Assembly (NCBI GenBank): GCA_002412775.1
Contig: DHVT01000012.1
Coordinates: forward strand, 163,758 to 227,757
Length of the DNA: 64,000 nucleotides
From: Firmicutes bacterium UBA5201
GTDB lineage: Bacteria > Bacillota > Clostridia > Peptostreptococcales > Acidaminobacteraceae
Direction of reading: 5' to 3'
Part shown: positions 42,155 through 51,445 of the stretch, one piece after another
How the letters are laid out: the number at the start of each line of letters is the position of its first letter
How positions within the stretch are numbered: position 1 is the stretch's first letter
Position numbers and translations under genes: made by a program
The notes under the pieces: generated by a model
The model's database searches: none
Told to the model about the DNA's origin: nothing
The model's input: only the letters and a program-made list of their open reading frames with translations

Positions 42155-43075
42155 TTATTTTTGTAAAGTCGTTTTTTCCAGACGATTAAATCGTTTTAAA
42201 ATCAATAAGGCATCGAGTGTCAACATGCCTGTCCACTCACGCTTTGCAACCTCCCACTCCGCTTCATATTCGGTCCAGGACCATGTAGGCTGAATCATTC
42301 CAATACTTTGAATCTCATCAATCAGATAGTTTAAATTTTCTTCAAGATCCTTATCGGAAATGACAAATATAGGTTCCTCTGTTACTCCAATGAACTTCAA
42401 TGGATAAGGGACATACTTTTTCCAAGAGTCACGGTCCAAACTCACGAGTTCATCATATGCAACTCTGAGATTTGGCAACATTCGGACTCGGAATTCTTTA
42501 GGCAAAATTTCATAAAGTCTTATGTAACAATATATTTCATGTTCCTCAAATTGTTTCATTTCTTCAAATCTGTTCACGTAGAATTCAACCAATTCATCGA
42601 TGTTCAGATCTGTAACATAATTTTTATAGGCATACAAGTATCCTACGAGTTCAGCTGAAGGGTTCCCGCTGATATAGTCGACATCTTCAACCCTATGCCA
42701 CCATGGAGCATGAGGGAAAATGTTGACCATTTTAGGGACGGCTTCCCATCCGGATATGTCTTTATTGAATGTGCTTTCTAGATAACGAACCGCATTATGA
42801 ATTTGTACCCCTGCGATCTCATGTTCATCAAACATTTTCAAAAGTCTTAGTGCTATAGAAGTTGCCATTGCTGATGAATGAGGCAATCTGAAATCAGGCT
42901 CAAGGGCATTGCCATAACCCCCATCTTTGTTTTGATACATTTGAAGCGCTTTTACAATTTTCTCGCTACAAGGTGCAATAAAATGGTGATCCAGCAAAAT
43001 TTTCTCGAGATATCTGGCATTGTTGATAATATATTGCGCAGAAAGATCAAAGCCTTGATTATTTAACAATTTCAT
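42155..43075 (-). CDS. Protein with prenyltransferase/squalene-cyclase-like repeats, unknown function
   Basis: This 306-aa cytoplasmic protein contains a YQNKDGGYGNALEPD motif, the QxxDGGxG signature of the alpha/alpha-barrel repeats found in squalene/hopene cyclases and prenyltransferases, and further helical repeats with aromatic residues (TWSWTEYEAEWEVA). It lacks a DxDD cyclase motif and is half the length of cyclases, so enzymatic activity is doubtful. Similar stand-alone proteins are common in Clostridia and remain uncharacterised. It starts after AAAGGAGGCTTT. Confidence 0.8.
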   Translation of the reverse strand: MKLLNNQGFDLSAQYIINNARYLEKILLDHHFIAPCSEKIVKALQMYQNKDGGYGNALEPDFRLPHSSAMATSIALRLLKMFDEHEIAGVQIHNAVRYLESTFNKDISGWEAVPKMVNIFPHAPWWHRVEDVDYISGNPSAELVGYLYAYKNYVTDLNIDELVEFYVNRFEEMKQFEEHEIYCYIRLYEILPKEFRVRMLPNLRVAYDELVSLDRDSWKKYVPYPLKFIGVTEEPIFVISDKDLEENLNYLIDEIQSIGMIQPTWSWTEYEAEWEVAKREWTGMLTLDALLILKRFNRLEKTTLQK

Positions 43076-43133
43076 AAAGCCTCCTTTATCATCTTTTTTT
43101 TATCTTAACACACTTTCTACCCAATTAATAATA

Positions 43134-43172
43134 TAAAAAAACCGAAAGTAAGCAGAATTGCTAACTTTCGGT
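43134..43172 (-). terminator. Terminator of purB
   Basis: On the - strand a stem ACCGAAAGTTAGCA paired with TGCTTACTTTCGGT (one mismatch), followed by T6; located just past the purB stop. Confidence 0.88.
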
Positions 43173-43178
43173 CATGAC

Positions 43179-44609
43179 TTACACCTTTAATGAGACTTCT
43201 TTGCCAAGAACGCCCAAATGAGCCAATCGAATTGGTTCAACTTCTTTTTTAATAAAATGGACAACTTGCTCAGAACTTCTGCCGATATAGTCTTTTGGAT
43301 TTAACAACAGCATAATATCGTCATGGGTAAGATTGAAAATCGGATCTTTTTCAATACGCTCCAGGAGGTCATTCTCAAGGCCCTCCACTTTCACTTTTTT
43401 ACCGGCTTCCATGGAATGAACTCTTATCGCCTCATGTAACTCCTGTCGATCTCCACCCTTCTTGACGGCTTCCATTATGATATTTTCAGTGACCATAAAA
43501 GGCAACTCAGCAAGAACATGCTTTTCTATGACTTTTTCATAGACAACAAGACCAGTTGCCACATTGTTGGAAATATCAAGACAGGCATCAATAGCCAGGA
43601 AAGCTTCTGATACAGCAAGTCTTTTATTGGCACTATCATCAAGTGTTCTCTCAAACCACTGCGTAGCTGCGACCAATTGTGGGCTTGAGGATAGCGACAT
43701 CACATATTTCGCCAGGGATGAAATCCGCTCGCTTCTCATAGGATTGCGTTTGTATGCCATTGCTGATGAACCGATTTGATTGGACTCAAATGGTTCTTCT
43801 ATTTCCTTCAACGATTGGAGAAGTCTGATGTCATTCGTCATCTTATGAAGGGAAATTGCTATGCCTCCAAGAACATTGACGACTTTTGCATCGTATTTTC
43901 TTGTATAAGTTTGACCGGTTACACTGATGGTATCAGTAAAACCCATTTTATTGGAAACCATTTGATCGAGAGCTTCCACTTTTTCATGATCATCGTTCAT
44001 CAGGTTTAAGAAGGATGCTTGAGTTCCCGTTGTGCCTTTGACACCCCTCATTTTGAATTGATCAATCAAAATATTGACATCTTGGTAATCCATGACCAAA
44101 TCCAATATCCAAAGCGTCGCTCTCTTACCGACTGTCGTCAATTGAGCGGGCTGGAAGTGAGTGTATCCAAGTGTTGGAATATCTTTGGTTTCCTCTGCGA
44201 AAGTGGATAATTTATCAATCAATACAGCCAACTTATTACGAACAAGATAAAGAGCCTCTCGCATAACAATGAGATCTGTATTGTCTCCAACGTAAGCACT
44301 TGTGGCACCAAGATGAATGATTGGTTTGGCTTTTGGGCATTGTTCACCATAAGTATGGATATGTGCCATGACATCGTGTCTGAACTTTTTTTCATACATC
44401 GCCGCCATCTCAAAATCAATGTCATAGATGTGAGCTTTCATCTCTTCAATCTGATCATCAGAAATATTGAGTCCTAATGCCTGTTCAGACTCAGCGAGTG
44501 CGATCCAAAGCTTTCTCCAGTTTGAAAATTTGTTGATCGGGGAAAAAATTTTAAGCATTTCTTCACTACTGTATCGTTCCACCAAGGGATTCTGATAAAT
44601 ATCATGCAT
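43179..44609 (-). CDS. purB: Adenylosuccinate lyase
   Basis: This 476-aa fumarase/aspartase-superfamily enzyme releases fumarate from SAICAR and adenylosuccinate in purine synthesis. Motifs are HDVMAHIHTYGEQCP, IHLGATSAYVGDNTDL, TLGYTHFQPAQLTT and the superfamily signature SSAMAYKRNPMRSERI. The length and sequence fit the PurB subtype common in Clostridia. The gene stands alone with its own terminator; no purine riboswitch was found upstream. GGAGGCAATTAA precedes the ATG. Confidence 0.96.
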   Translation of the reverse strand: MHDIYQNPLVERYSSEEMLKIFSPINKFSNWRKLWIALAESEQALGLNISDDQIEEMKAHIYDIDFEMAAMYEKKFRHDVMAHIHTYGEQCPKAKPIIHLGATSAYVGDNTDLIVMREALYLVRNKLAVLIDKLSTFAEETKDIPTLGYTHFQPAQLTTVGKRATLWILDLVMDYQDVNILIDQFKMRGVKGTTGTQASFLNLMNDDHEKVEALDQMVSNKMGFTDTISVTGQTYTRKYDAKVVNVLGGIAISLHKMTNDIRLLQSLKEIEEPFESNQIGSSAMAYKRNPMRSERISSLAKYVMSLSSSPQLVAATQWFERTLDDSANKRLAVSEAFLAIDACLDISNNVATGLVVYEKVIEKHVLAELPFMVTENIIMEAVKKGGDRQELHEAIRVHSMEAGKKVKVEGLENDLLERIEKDPIFNLTHDDIMLLLNPKDYIGRSSEQVVHFIKKEVEPIRLAHLGVLGKEVSLKV

Positions 44610-44708
44610 TTAATTGCCTCCTTAAGAACACGAACAATTAATCGTATTTTTAGATTATAATACACTTTCTGTACTATTATATTATATTTTCCATTCAAAT
44701 ACAAATAG

Positions 44709-44736
44709 AAAAAGAGCTTTTCAGCTCTTTATTTGT
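44709..44736 (-). terminator. Terminator of the spoVS pair
   Basis: Stem AAAGAGC / GCTCTTT extended by ATAAA/TTTAT-like pairs, with a T-rich tail on the - strand, 4 nt past the second spoVS gene. Confidence 0.8.
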
Positions 44737-44739
44737 ATT

Positions 44740-45000
44740 TCATCTTGGTTGAACAATCAATTTGATGGCTGTTCTTTCCTCTCCATCAATAATTATATCT
44801 GAAAATGCCGGAATGCATACAAGGTCTATTCCAGAAGGTGAAACAAAGCCTCTAGCAATGGCGATTGCTTTCACTGACTGATTGATTGCACCGGCACCTA
44901 CCGCTTGTATTTCTGCACTACCATGTTCTCTTATAACGCCTGCCAAGGCACCAGCAACAGAATTAGGATTGGATTTTGATGACACCTTTAAAACTTCCAC
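44740..45000 (-). CDS. spoVS: Stage V sporulation protein S, copy 2
   Basis: This 86-aa Alba-like small protein has the SpoVS sequence: EVLKVSSKSNPNSVAGALAG, GSAEIQAVGAGAINQSVKAI and a beta strand with DGEERTAIKLIV. SpoVS affects spore coat/cortex formation and stage V progression; it is thought to bind nucleic acid through its Alba-like fold. It is the downstream member of a tandem duplicate with an almost identical N-terminal half, 12 nt from the first copy, with AGGAGGTACTCATC upstream. Confidence 0.95.
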   Translation of the reverse strand: MEVLKVSSKSNPNSVAGALAGVIREHGSAEIQAVGAGAINQSVKAIAIARGFVSPSGIDLVCIPAFSDIIIDGEERTAIKLIVQPR

Positions 45001-45012
45001 GATGAGTACCTC

Positions 45013-45282
45013 CTATTTTAATAAACTTTTTTGGACAATGAGTTTAATGGCAGTTCTGGTTTCACCATTAATATCAACTTCTGTGAACGCTGGTATAAAA
45101 ATCAAATCAACACCACTCGGTGCCATAAAACCTCTAGCAATTGCAATTGCCTTTACTGCTTGATTTAATGCCCCAGCTCCTACGGCTTGAATCTCTGCAC
45201 TTCCGTTTTCTCGTATAACACCCGCTAATGCTCCTGCTACAGAATTTGGATTAGATTTGGTTGCTACTTTTAGTACCTCCAT
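45013..45282 (-). CDS. spoVS: Stage V sporulation protein S, copy 1
   Basis: This 89-aa SpoVS paralogue begins EVLKVATKSNPNSVAGALAG and diverges from the downstream copy mainly after residue 55 (AFTEVDINGETRTAIKLIVQKS). The start at 45282 follows CTAAGGAGGATTCTAATT; the frame extends further upstream but without a better site. It lies between rny and the second copy. The usual Firmicute gene is single, so the tandem pair suggests dosage or specialisation. Confidence 0.95.
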   Translation of the reverse strand: MEVLKVATKSNPNSVAGALAGVIRENGSAEIQAVGAGALNQAVKAIAIARGFMAPSGVDLIFIPAFTEVDINGETRTAIKLIVQKSLLK

Positions 45283-45437
45283 AATTAGAATCCTCCTTAG
45301 TGCAATTATCAGACATTTAATATTAGTGATATACCCTTCTCCAAAAATGTTAAACATATGTAAAATGTGATTTAAACATTAAAAAGAAGAATCCATAAAT
45401 GAATTCTTCTAATTTCCGTAATAACTCTATTGTATTG

Positions 45438-46994
45438 TTATTTTGCAAAATCAGTGACCCTTGATTCTCTGATCACGTTAACCTTTATTTGACCTGGGTA
45501 ATCCAATTCAGCCTCTATCTTCTTGCTGATTTCTCTAGCGAGCAAGAACATATTATCATCATTGATCTTTTCAGGGATTACCACAACGCGGACTTCTCGT
45601 CCAGCTTGAATTGCAAATGATTTTTCAACACCTTCATAACTATTTGCAATGCCTTCTAAAGATTCTAATCTCTTAATATACGTATCCAAAGTTTCTCTTC
45701 TTGCGCCAGGTCTTGCTGCAGAAAGTGCATCTGCTGCAGTAACTAGAACTGCTTCAATTGATTCTGGCTCAAAATCACCATGATGCGTACTCATAGCGTG
45801 AATTACTGCTTTTGACTCACGATATTTTTTCAGGATCTGCATACCAAGTTCGATATGAGTACCTTCCAAATCATGATCAACAGCTTTACCTATATCATGT
45901 AACAAACCTGCTCTTTTTGCGACTTTAACGTCTGCTCCTATTTCTGCAGCCATCAATCCGGCCAAATGCGCAACTTCAATTGCATGCTTCAAAACGTTTT
46001 GACCATAGCTTGTACGATATTTCAATCTGCCGACAAGTCTGATCAGTTCAGGGTGAAGATTGTGAATACCTACCTCAAAGGTTGCATTCTCACCTTCGGT
46101 CTTGATGATTTGTTCAATTTCTTTCTTTGACTTTTCAACCATTTCCTCTATACGAGCCGGATGAATTCTACCGTCAATAATCAATTTTTCAAGTGCGATT
46201 CTTGCGATTTCTCTTCTGATTGGATCGAATGAAGATAAAATAACAGCTTCTGGTGTGTCATCAATAATAAGATCAACACCTGTAAGTGTTTCAAGTGCAC
46301 GAATGTTACGACCTTCTCTACCTATAATTCTACCTTTCATTTCATCGTTTGGAAGATTTACAAGTGATACGGTTGTTTCCGCAACATAATCAGCTGCACA
46401 TTTTTGAATGGCATATGCCAAAATGTCTTTCGCTTTTTTTGTTGCTTCTTCTTTCGCTTTACCTTCAATATCTTTCATCATAAGAACAGCATCATGCTTG
46501 ACTTCTTTTTCAATGTCGGATAAAAGTTGATTTTTGGCTTCTTCAATTGTTAATTCTGAAATTCTCTCTAATTCTCTGATTTGCTTTTCATAAAGTGCTT
46601 CAGCATCAGCTTCTTTGTTCTCTACAATTTTCAATTTCGCAGCCAATTTGTCTTCTTTATTCTCCAAATTGAGGGCTTTTTTATCAAGAGCTTCTTCTTT
46701 TTGAAGATTTCGTCTCTCCAACTTTTGCATTTCGGCTCGACGATCTTTGGTTTCTCTGTCAATTTCCTTGCGGATTTGATGAGCTTCCTCTTTTGCTTCA
46801 AGTACTTTTTCTTTTTTGAGCGACTCTGCGGCTTTACTTGCTTCGGCAATGATTTCTTTAGCTTTAAATTCAGCACTTAAAATTTCTTTTTCTGCTGTAT
46901 TCTTTCTTAAAACATAACCGATACCAACGCCAATTACAGCTAATACGCCACTTATGATCACTACTAAATATACTGGTACGTTTATGTCGTTCAC
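45438..46994 (-). CDS. rny: Ribonuclease Y
   Basis: This 518-aa membrane-anchored endoribonuclease initiates mRNA decay. It has an N-terminal transmembrane helix (PVYLVVIISGVLAVIGVGIG), a long coiled coil (about 30-200), a KH domain with GRIIGREGRNIRALE, and an HD domain with HAIEVAHLAGLMAAE and LLHDIGKAVDH. The start is GTG, with AAGGGG upstream. It follows recA at 157 nt and has its own consensus promoter in that gap. The order recA-rny-spoVS is standard in Firmicutes. Confidence 0.97.
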   Translation of the reverse strand: MNDINVPVYLVVIISGVLAVIGVGIGYVLRKNTAEKEILSAEFKAKEIIAEASKAAESLKKEKVLEAKEEAHQIRKEIDRETKDRRAEMQKLERRNLQKEEALDKKALNLENKEDKLAAKLKIVENKEADAEALYEKQIRELERISELTIEEAKNQLLSDIEKEVKHDAVLMMKDIEGKAKEEATKKAKDILAYAIQKCAADYVAETTVSLVNLPNDEMKGRIIGREGRNIRALETLTGVDLIIDDTPEAVILSSFDPIRREIARIALEKLIIDGRIHPARIEEMVEKSKKEIEQIIKTEGENATFEVGIHNLHPELIRLVGRLKYRTSYGQNVLKHAIEVAHLAGLMAAEIGADVKVAKRAGLLHDIGKAVDHDLEGTHIELGMQILKKYRESKAVIHAMSTHHGDFEPESIEAVLVTAADALSAARPGARRETLDTYIKRLESLEGIANSYEGVEKSFAIQAGREVRVVVIPEKINDDNMFLLAREISKKIEAELDYPGQIKVNVIRESRVTDFAK

Positions 46995-47075
46995 CCCCTT
47001 GCTTAAATGATAAGATCAGATGGCCTGATCTTTATACGATTAATTTAGATGCACCATGGTACACCTATACAATTA

Positions 47076-47104
47076 ATTTTATATTTTTTTAAGCAAACTG
47101 TCAA
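47076..47104 (-). promoter_or_regulatory. Promoter of rny
   Basis: On the - strand, a perfect TTGACA (47104-47099), 17-bp spacer and TAAAAT (47081-47076), about 80 nt before the GTG start. Confidence 0.82.
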
Positions 47105-47151
47105 GACCTGTAAACATCTACACGGGGCATATTGACTTTATTTGAGTGGAA

Positions 47152-48165
47152 TTATGCTTGTTCTTTTTTCTCAGTGGGCAGTAAATTGAAATGCACACGA
47201 ACTTGCTGCTCAATTTCATCACACACATCAGGATTCAAGGTGAGATATTCTTTAACATTCTCTCTTCCCTGTCCGATCTTATTATCATTATAGCTATACC
47301 ATGAACCTGACTTTTTGATGATATCCACTGAAGCGGCCACATCGAGAACACTGCCTTCTTTGGATATGCCATGTCCATACATGATGTCAAATTCGGCTTG
47401 TTTGAAAGGTGGAGCAACTTTATTCTTGACAACTTTGACACGTGTCCTGTTTCCCACTATATCAGCGTCTTTTTTAATGGAATCGATCTTTCTGACATCA
47501 AGTCTAACGGATGCGTAGAACTTAAGGGCGTTGCCACCGGTAGTTGTTTCAGGATTACCAAACATCACGCCAATTTTCATACGCAATTGGTTGATGAATA
47601 TGACGGTGCAATGCGATTTGTTGATTATAGCGGCTAGTTTTCTCAGAGCTTGTGACATCAAGCGCGCTTGAAGACCCATATGGGAATCGCCCATCTCACC
47701 TGTGATCTCAGCTTTTGGTACAAGCGCCGCAACCGAGTCAATGACGATAATGTCCACTGCGCCACTTCTAACCAGCGCATCCACTATTTCAAGGGCCTGT
47801 TCACCAGTATCCGGTTGGGAAACAATAAGGTCATCAATGTTGACACCTATGTTTTTGGCATATATGGGATCCAGAGCGTGTTCAGCATCTATAAAAGCCG
47901 CGACACCATCCCTCTTCTGGGTTTCAGCAATCATATGAAGAGTCACTGTGGTTTTACCTGAAGATTCCGGACCGTAAATCTCAATGACTCTTCCTTTTGG
48001 AATGCCGCCTATACCGAGTGCTATATCCAAATCTATGGATCCCGTTGGAATGCTTTCGACGTTCATCCTTGCAGATTCATCGCCCAGCTTCATGATTGAG
48101 CCCTTCCCGAATTGCTTTTCAATTTGCCCCATCACGCTATCAAGTGCCTTTTGTCTTTCATTCAT
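47152..48165 (-). CDS. recA: Recombinase RecA
   Basis: This 337-aa strand-exchange protein and LexA coprotease has Walker A GPESSGKTT, INQLRMKIGVMFGNPETTTG (loop 2) and DIIVIDSVAALVPKAE. The start is set at the ATG 48165, 11 nt after TATGGAGG; a further upstream ATG sits inside the ribosome binding site. Length is on the short side of normal, without a long acidic tail. A LexA box lies downstream of the -10. It is transcribed with cinA upstream on the same strand, but has its own SOS promoter. Confidence 0.98.
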   Translation of the reverse strand: MNERQKALDSVMGQIEKQFGKGSIMKLGDESARMNVESIPTGSIDLDIALGIGGIPKGRVIEIYGPESSGKTTVTLHMIAETQKRDGVAAFIDAEHALDPIYAKNIGVNIDDLIVSQPDTGEQALEIVDALVRSGAVDIIVIDSVAALVPKAEITGEMGDSHMGLQARLMSQALRKLAAIINKSHCTVIFINQLRMKIGVMFGNPETTTGGNALKFYASVRLDVRKIDSIKKDADIVGNRTRVKVVKNKVAPPFKQAEFDIMYGHGISKEGSVLDVAASVDIIKKSGSWYSYNDNKIGQGRENVKEYLTLNPDVCDEIEQQVRVHFNLLPTEKKEQA

Positions 48166-48187
48166 AAGTTTACCTACCTCCATAATA

Positions 48188-48201
48188 AGAACGTCTGTTC
48201 T
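48188..48201 (-). promoter_or_regulatory. LexA box of recA
   Basis: AGAACAGACGTTCT (- strand) is a near-perfect LexA palindrome just after the -10. Confidence 0.87.
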
Positions 48202-48206
48202 GTTTA

Positions 48207-48234
48207 ATTATAACATACCATCCCATTAAATCAA
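48207..48234 (-). promoter_or_regulatory. Promoter of recA
   Basis: On the - strand, TTGATT (48234-48229), 16-bp spacer, TATAAT (48212-48207). Confidence 0.75.
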
Positions 48235-48269
48235 CCTTTTCTTAATGATAACGTTTTTACCATATATTG

Positions 48270-49517
48270 TCAATTCGTTTCTGAGACAAGTCTGTCATAC
48301 AACAGTTTTAATGCTTTCAATACAGTTCTTCTTTGAATAGTCTCCCTGTCTCCAGTAAAATGATTTTCAAATGTCAATATCTCACCGCCATCGTAAATGC
48401 CGATGTAGACCAACCCTACCGGCTTTTCACGTGTGCCACCTGTCGGACCTGCGACACCTGTTACGCCAACCGCAAAATCCACTCCTGTTTTCGCCGCCAG
48501 ACCAGCGACCATCTCATGACAAGTTTGATGGCTGACCGCACCATAGGTCTGCAGTGTTTCAGACCTGACACCGACCTCTCGCATCTTGGATTCATTAGAG
48601 TAAGTCACTAAAGCGCTGTCAATGACTTCTGAAGATCCGGGATTCTTGATCAGCGAATAGGATAAAAGACCTCCAGTGCAGGATTCAACAAAAGCGATTT
48701 TCAGACTCTTTTCGATCAGTTTTCGCAAAATCACCTTGTCGATATCATCTCCGTTTTCTGAAATGACATGCGATCCAATTCTGGATTTGACAGTCGCCAC
48801 CATATCTTCGACAGCCAGTTCATTCATTTCTTTCTCTAGTCCTGATGACGTTATTCTAAGCAAAACCTTGCCATCACCAGCATATGTTGCGATTGTGGGG
48901 TTGGTCTGATTGGTCACCAAATCCATCAAGGCATCTTCAACAGACGATTCTCCTAGGTCGTATATACTTAAATACTTGGAGTGCATTGCCTGCTGATTTT
49001 TTTCAAGTAAAAATGCTCTTATATATTTTTCAAAAATATGTTTCATTTCTTTGGGTGGTCCGGGCAAGATGACAATGTTTTTATCTGTATCCTCAATGGT
49101 TATGATGCATGCCGGAGCAGTGCCGCAGTCGTTGTCGAGAATAACTGAGCCTTCTGGAAAATAGGCTTGTCTGATATTGCTTTCCGGCATTATTTTGTTG
49201 AACATCCCAAAACGTTCCTTGATTCGATCCAAACTATGTTGATCAAGAATCATATTGAGTCCGAGTGTATCAGCGACAATTTCTTTTGTGATGTCATCCA
49301 GAGTCGGACCAAGACCCCCGGTAGTGAAAACAGTATCGCATTGTTCAAGAAGAGCGTTCAAATGCAACTGGATTCGCCCTGGATTATCCCCCACTGTATA
49401 ATGATAGAATACACTGATTCCCATTTCACTCAGCTCACGGCTTAAATATGAGGCATTGGTATTGACCGTCTGTCCCATCAACAATTCAGTCCCTATTGCT
49501 AAAATTCCTACTCTCAT
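48270..49517 (-). CDS. cinA: CinA-like competence/damage-inducible protein (NMN amidohydrolase)
   Basis: This 415-aa protein has an N-terminal MoCF/molybdopterin-binding-like ADP-ribose pyrophosphatase domain (RVGILAIGTELLMG, FTTGGLGPTLDD, LPGPPKEM) and a C-terminal nicotinamide-mononucleotide deamidase domain (ESCTGGLLSYSLIKNPGSS, VGVTGVAGPTGGT). It recycles NMN and related nucleotides. The start at 49517 follows ATAGGAGGAAAA. The position before recA is the Gram-positive norm. Confidence 0.95.
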   Translation of the reverse strand: MRVGILAIGTELLMGQTVNTNASYLSRELSEMGISVFYHYTVGDNPGRIQLHLNALLEQCDTVFTTGGLGPTLDDITKEIVADTLGLNMILDQHSLDRIKERFGMFNKIMPESNIRQAYFPEGSVILDNDCGTAPACIITIEDTDKNIVILPGPPKEMKHIFEKYIRAFLLEKNQQAMHSKYLSIYDLGESSVEDALMDLVTNQTNPTIATYAGDGKVLLRITSSGLEKEMNELAVEDMVATVKSRIGSHVISENGDDIDKVILRKLIEKSLKIAFVESCTGGLLSYSLIKNPGSSEVIDSALVTYSNESKMREVGVRSETLQTYGAVSHQTCHEMVAGLAAKTGVDFAVGVTGVAGPTGGTREKPVGLVYIGIYDGGEILTFENHFTGDRETIQRRTVLKALKLLYDRLVSETN

Positions 49518-49536
49518 TTTTCCTCCTATAAAGCTA

Positions 49537-49567
49537 CAGGTTGACATAATAATATTATGTCAACCTG
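49537..49567. repeat. Perfect 14-bp inverted repeat between pgsA and cinA
   Basis: CAGGTTGACATAAT and its exact complement separated by AAT lie between pgsA and cinA. No U-tract follows on either strand, so it is not a normal intrinsic terminator; it could be an RNA-processing or regulatory hairpin. Confidence 0.7.
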
Positions 49568-49572
49568 ATTGG

Positions 49573-50106
49573 CTATTCTTTCAAAACTTGCTTGTTTTTT
49601 ACAATATAGTCATAGCCGGACACTACCGTAAGAATCGTTGCGACATAAATTGAGATTTGATCCACTGGTAAGTTCAGGAGACTGAATGGGTAATTGTTCA
49701 ATAGTAAAATGATGACCATGATCATTTGGGAAATGGTTTTGGCTTTCCCCCACCAACTTGCAGCGATGACTATGCCTTCAGCTGCGGCAATAGCTCTGAA
49801 TATGCTGACAATGAACTCTCTGGAGATGATAAGGATCACCACCCAAGAATTCAGCATACCAAGTTCCACAAAGCAAATCATGGCAGAGGTAATCAGCAAT
49901 TTGTCCGCAAGTGGATCCATGAATTTTCCGAAATTGGTGATCAAATGATGTTTTCTAGCCAAATAGCCGTCGAGAAAATCAGTGAATGATGCTAAAAGGA
50001 AAAAGATGAAGGCAATCGCCAATTGTCCCGCAAGTAAAAAATAAATAAAAAATGGAATCAAAATAATTCTAAGAATGGTCAATTGATTTGCAATATTCAT
50101 TTTCAT
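49573..50106 (-). CDS. pgsA: CDP-diacylglycerol--glycerol-3-phosphate 3-phosphatidyltransferase
   Basis: This 177-aa membrane enzyme makes phosphatidylglycerol phosphate from CDP-diacylglycerol and glycerol 3-phosphate. The CDP-alcohol phosphotransferase motif DG-x2-AR-x8-G-x3-D-x3-D is visible as DGYLARKHHLITNFGKFMDPLADK. There are several hydrophobic helices. The start codon overlaps the rimO stop (ATGA), implying translational coupling. Confidence 0.95.
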   Translation of the reverse strand: MKMNIANQLTILRIILIPFFIYFLLAGQLAIAFIFFLLASFTDFLDGYLARKHHLITNFGKFMDPLADKLLITSAMICFVELGMLNSWVVILIISREFIVSIFRAIAAAEGIVIAASWWGKAKTISQMIMVIILLLNNYPFSLLNLPVDQISIYVATILTVVSGYDYIVKNKQVLKE

Positions 50107-51431
50107 TCCGCTATCACTCCAATCAAATCATATTCTAGAGCATCATTGATTTTGACATTTAAAAATGCTCCGATTTCAACCGCTTTATCAGTGTGGACAT
50201 ATACGACGCCATCCACATCAGGAGAATCATAAGAAGTTCGACCGACATAAATCTTATTTTCTTCAGCCACTTCTTCAATGACAACTTCATAAGTTTTTCC
50301 GATTTTTCCATAGGATATGGCTTCAGAAATAATCATCTGTGCGGACATAAGTGCGTCCTTGCGCATTTCCATTACTTCCTGATCCACTTGACCAGGCAAC
50401 TTGAATGCGGGTGTATCTTCTTCATTGGAGTAAGTGAATGCACCCAAACGATCGAATTTCACTTCTTGGACAAGGTCCATCAAGATGTTGAAATCTTCAT
50501 CTGTTTCACCGGGGAAGCCTACAATGACTGTTGTGCGGATCACTGAATCGGCATCTTTTTCACGAATTTTTCTGGTGATTTCCAATATATCTTCCCGAGA
50601 TGTCCTACGGTTCATCAGCTTGAGGATTTTGTTGCTCGCATGTTGAATGGGAATATCAAAATAATTGATTACCTTGTCATTTCTGAAAAAGCCGTCCAAC
50701 AATTGATCATCTAAAATATCCGGATATGAGTAATGCACCCTAATCCATTTGATTTCTTCTATTCGCGAGAGTTCATCCAAAAGCACATCCAGTTTTGGTC
50801 CATCGTACAAGTCCATACCATAACGGGTTGTGTCCTGAGCGATAACAATGAATTCCTTGATTCCAAGCGCAGTGAGATCCTTTGCTTCTTCAACGATATC
50901 CTCAATTTTTCTTGAACGATACTTTCCACGCAGTTTCGGTATAATGCAATACGTGCAAAGGTTGTCACAACCTTCCGCTATTTTGAGATACGCATAATGT
51001 GATGGTGTCGTCAAAATTCTTGGAAGATCTTCAGGAATCAACATGTCAATGGATTCAACAAATATTTTTTCCTTTGACCCCGATTCGATGTTTTTCAGTA
51101 CTTCATTTATTTTGAAAAAATTGCCTGTCCCCACCACAGCATCGATTTCAGGGATTTCCACAAGCAAATCCTCCGGATAACGTTGCGAGAGACAGCCTGT
51201 GACAAGGAGTTTTTCCAAATGTCCGTCTTTCTTCAGTTTGGCCAGATCCAAAATTGTACCGATGGATTCTTCCCTGGCGTCATGGATGAACGAGCAAGTG
51301 TTCACTATGACGATATCAGCATCTTGAGCCTCGTCACATAATGTATATTCATCATCCAAAATACCAAGCATTTGTTCACTATCCACCAAGTTTTTTGAAC
51401 ATCCAAGTGTTTCAATATATACTTTTTTCAT
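50103..51431 (-). CDS. rimO: Ribosomal protein S12 methylthiotransferase
   Basis: This 442-aa radical SAM methylthiotransferase modifies an aspartate of ribosomal protein S12. It has an N-terminal MTTase domain with cysteines (ETLGCSKNLVDSE, VNTCSFI, VTGCLSQR), the radical SAM motif CDNLCTYC with the 3-Cys cluster, and a C-terminal TRAM domain. GCSKN and the TRAM end fit RimO rather than MiaB. It ends 15 nt from ftsK and overlaps pgsA. Confidence 0.96.
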   Translation of the reverse strand: MKKVYIETLGCSKNLVDSEQMLGILDDEYTLCDEAQDADIVIVNTCSFIHDAREESIGTILDLAKLKKDGHLEKLLVTGCLSQRYPEDLLVEIPEIDAVVGTGNFFKINEVLKNIESGSKEKIFVESIDMLIPEDLPRILTTPSHYAYLKIAEGCDNLCTYCIIPKLRGKYRSRKIEDIVEEAKDLTALGIKEFIVIAQDTTRYGMDLYDGPKLDVLLDELSRIEEIKWIRVHYSYPDILDDQLLDGFFRNDKVINYFDIPIQHASNKILKLMNRRTSREDILEITRKIREKDADSVIRTTVIVGFPGETDEDFNILMDLVQEVKFDRLGAFTYSNEEDTPAFKLPGQVDQEVMEMRKDALMSAQMIISEAISYGKIGKTYEVVIEEVAEENKIYVGRTSYDSPDVDGVVYVHTDKAVEIGAFLNVKINDALEYDLIGVIAE

Positions 51432-51445
51432 TTATTCCTCTTTCA

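Noticed and set aside
44610..44740. Purine riboswitch before purB
   Set aside because: The upstream AT-rich region lacks the conserved purine aptamer loops.
46631..46880. Other-frame open frames within the rny coiled coil
   Set aside because: They are shadows caused by the Lys/Glu-rich composition of the RNase Y coiled coil.
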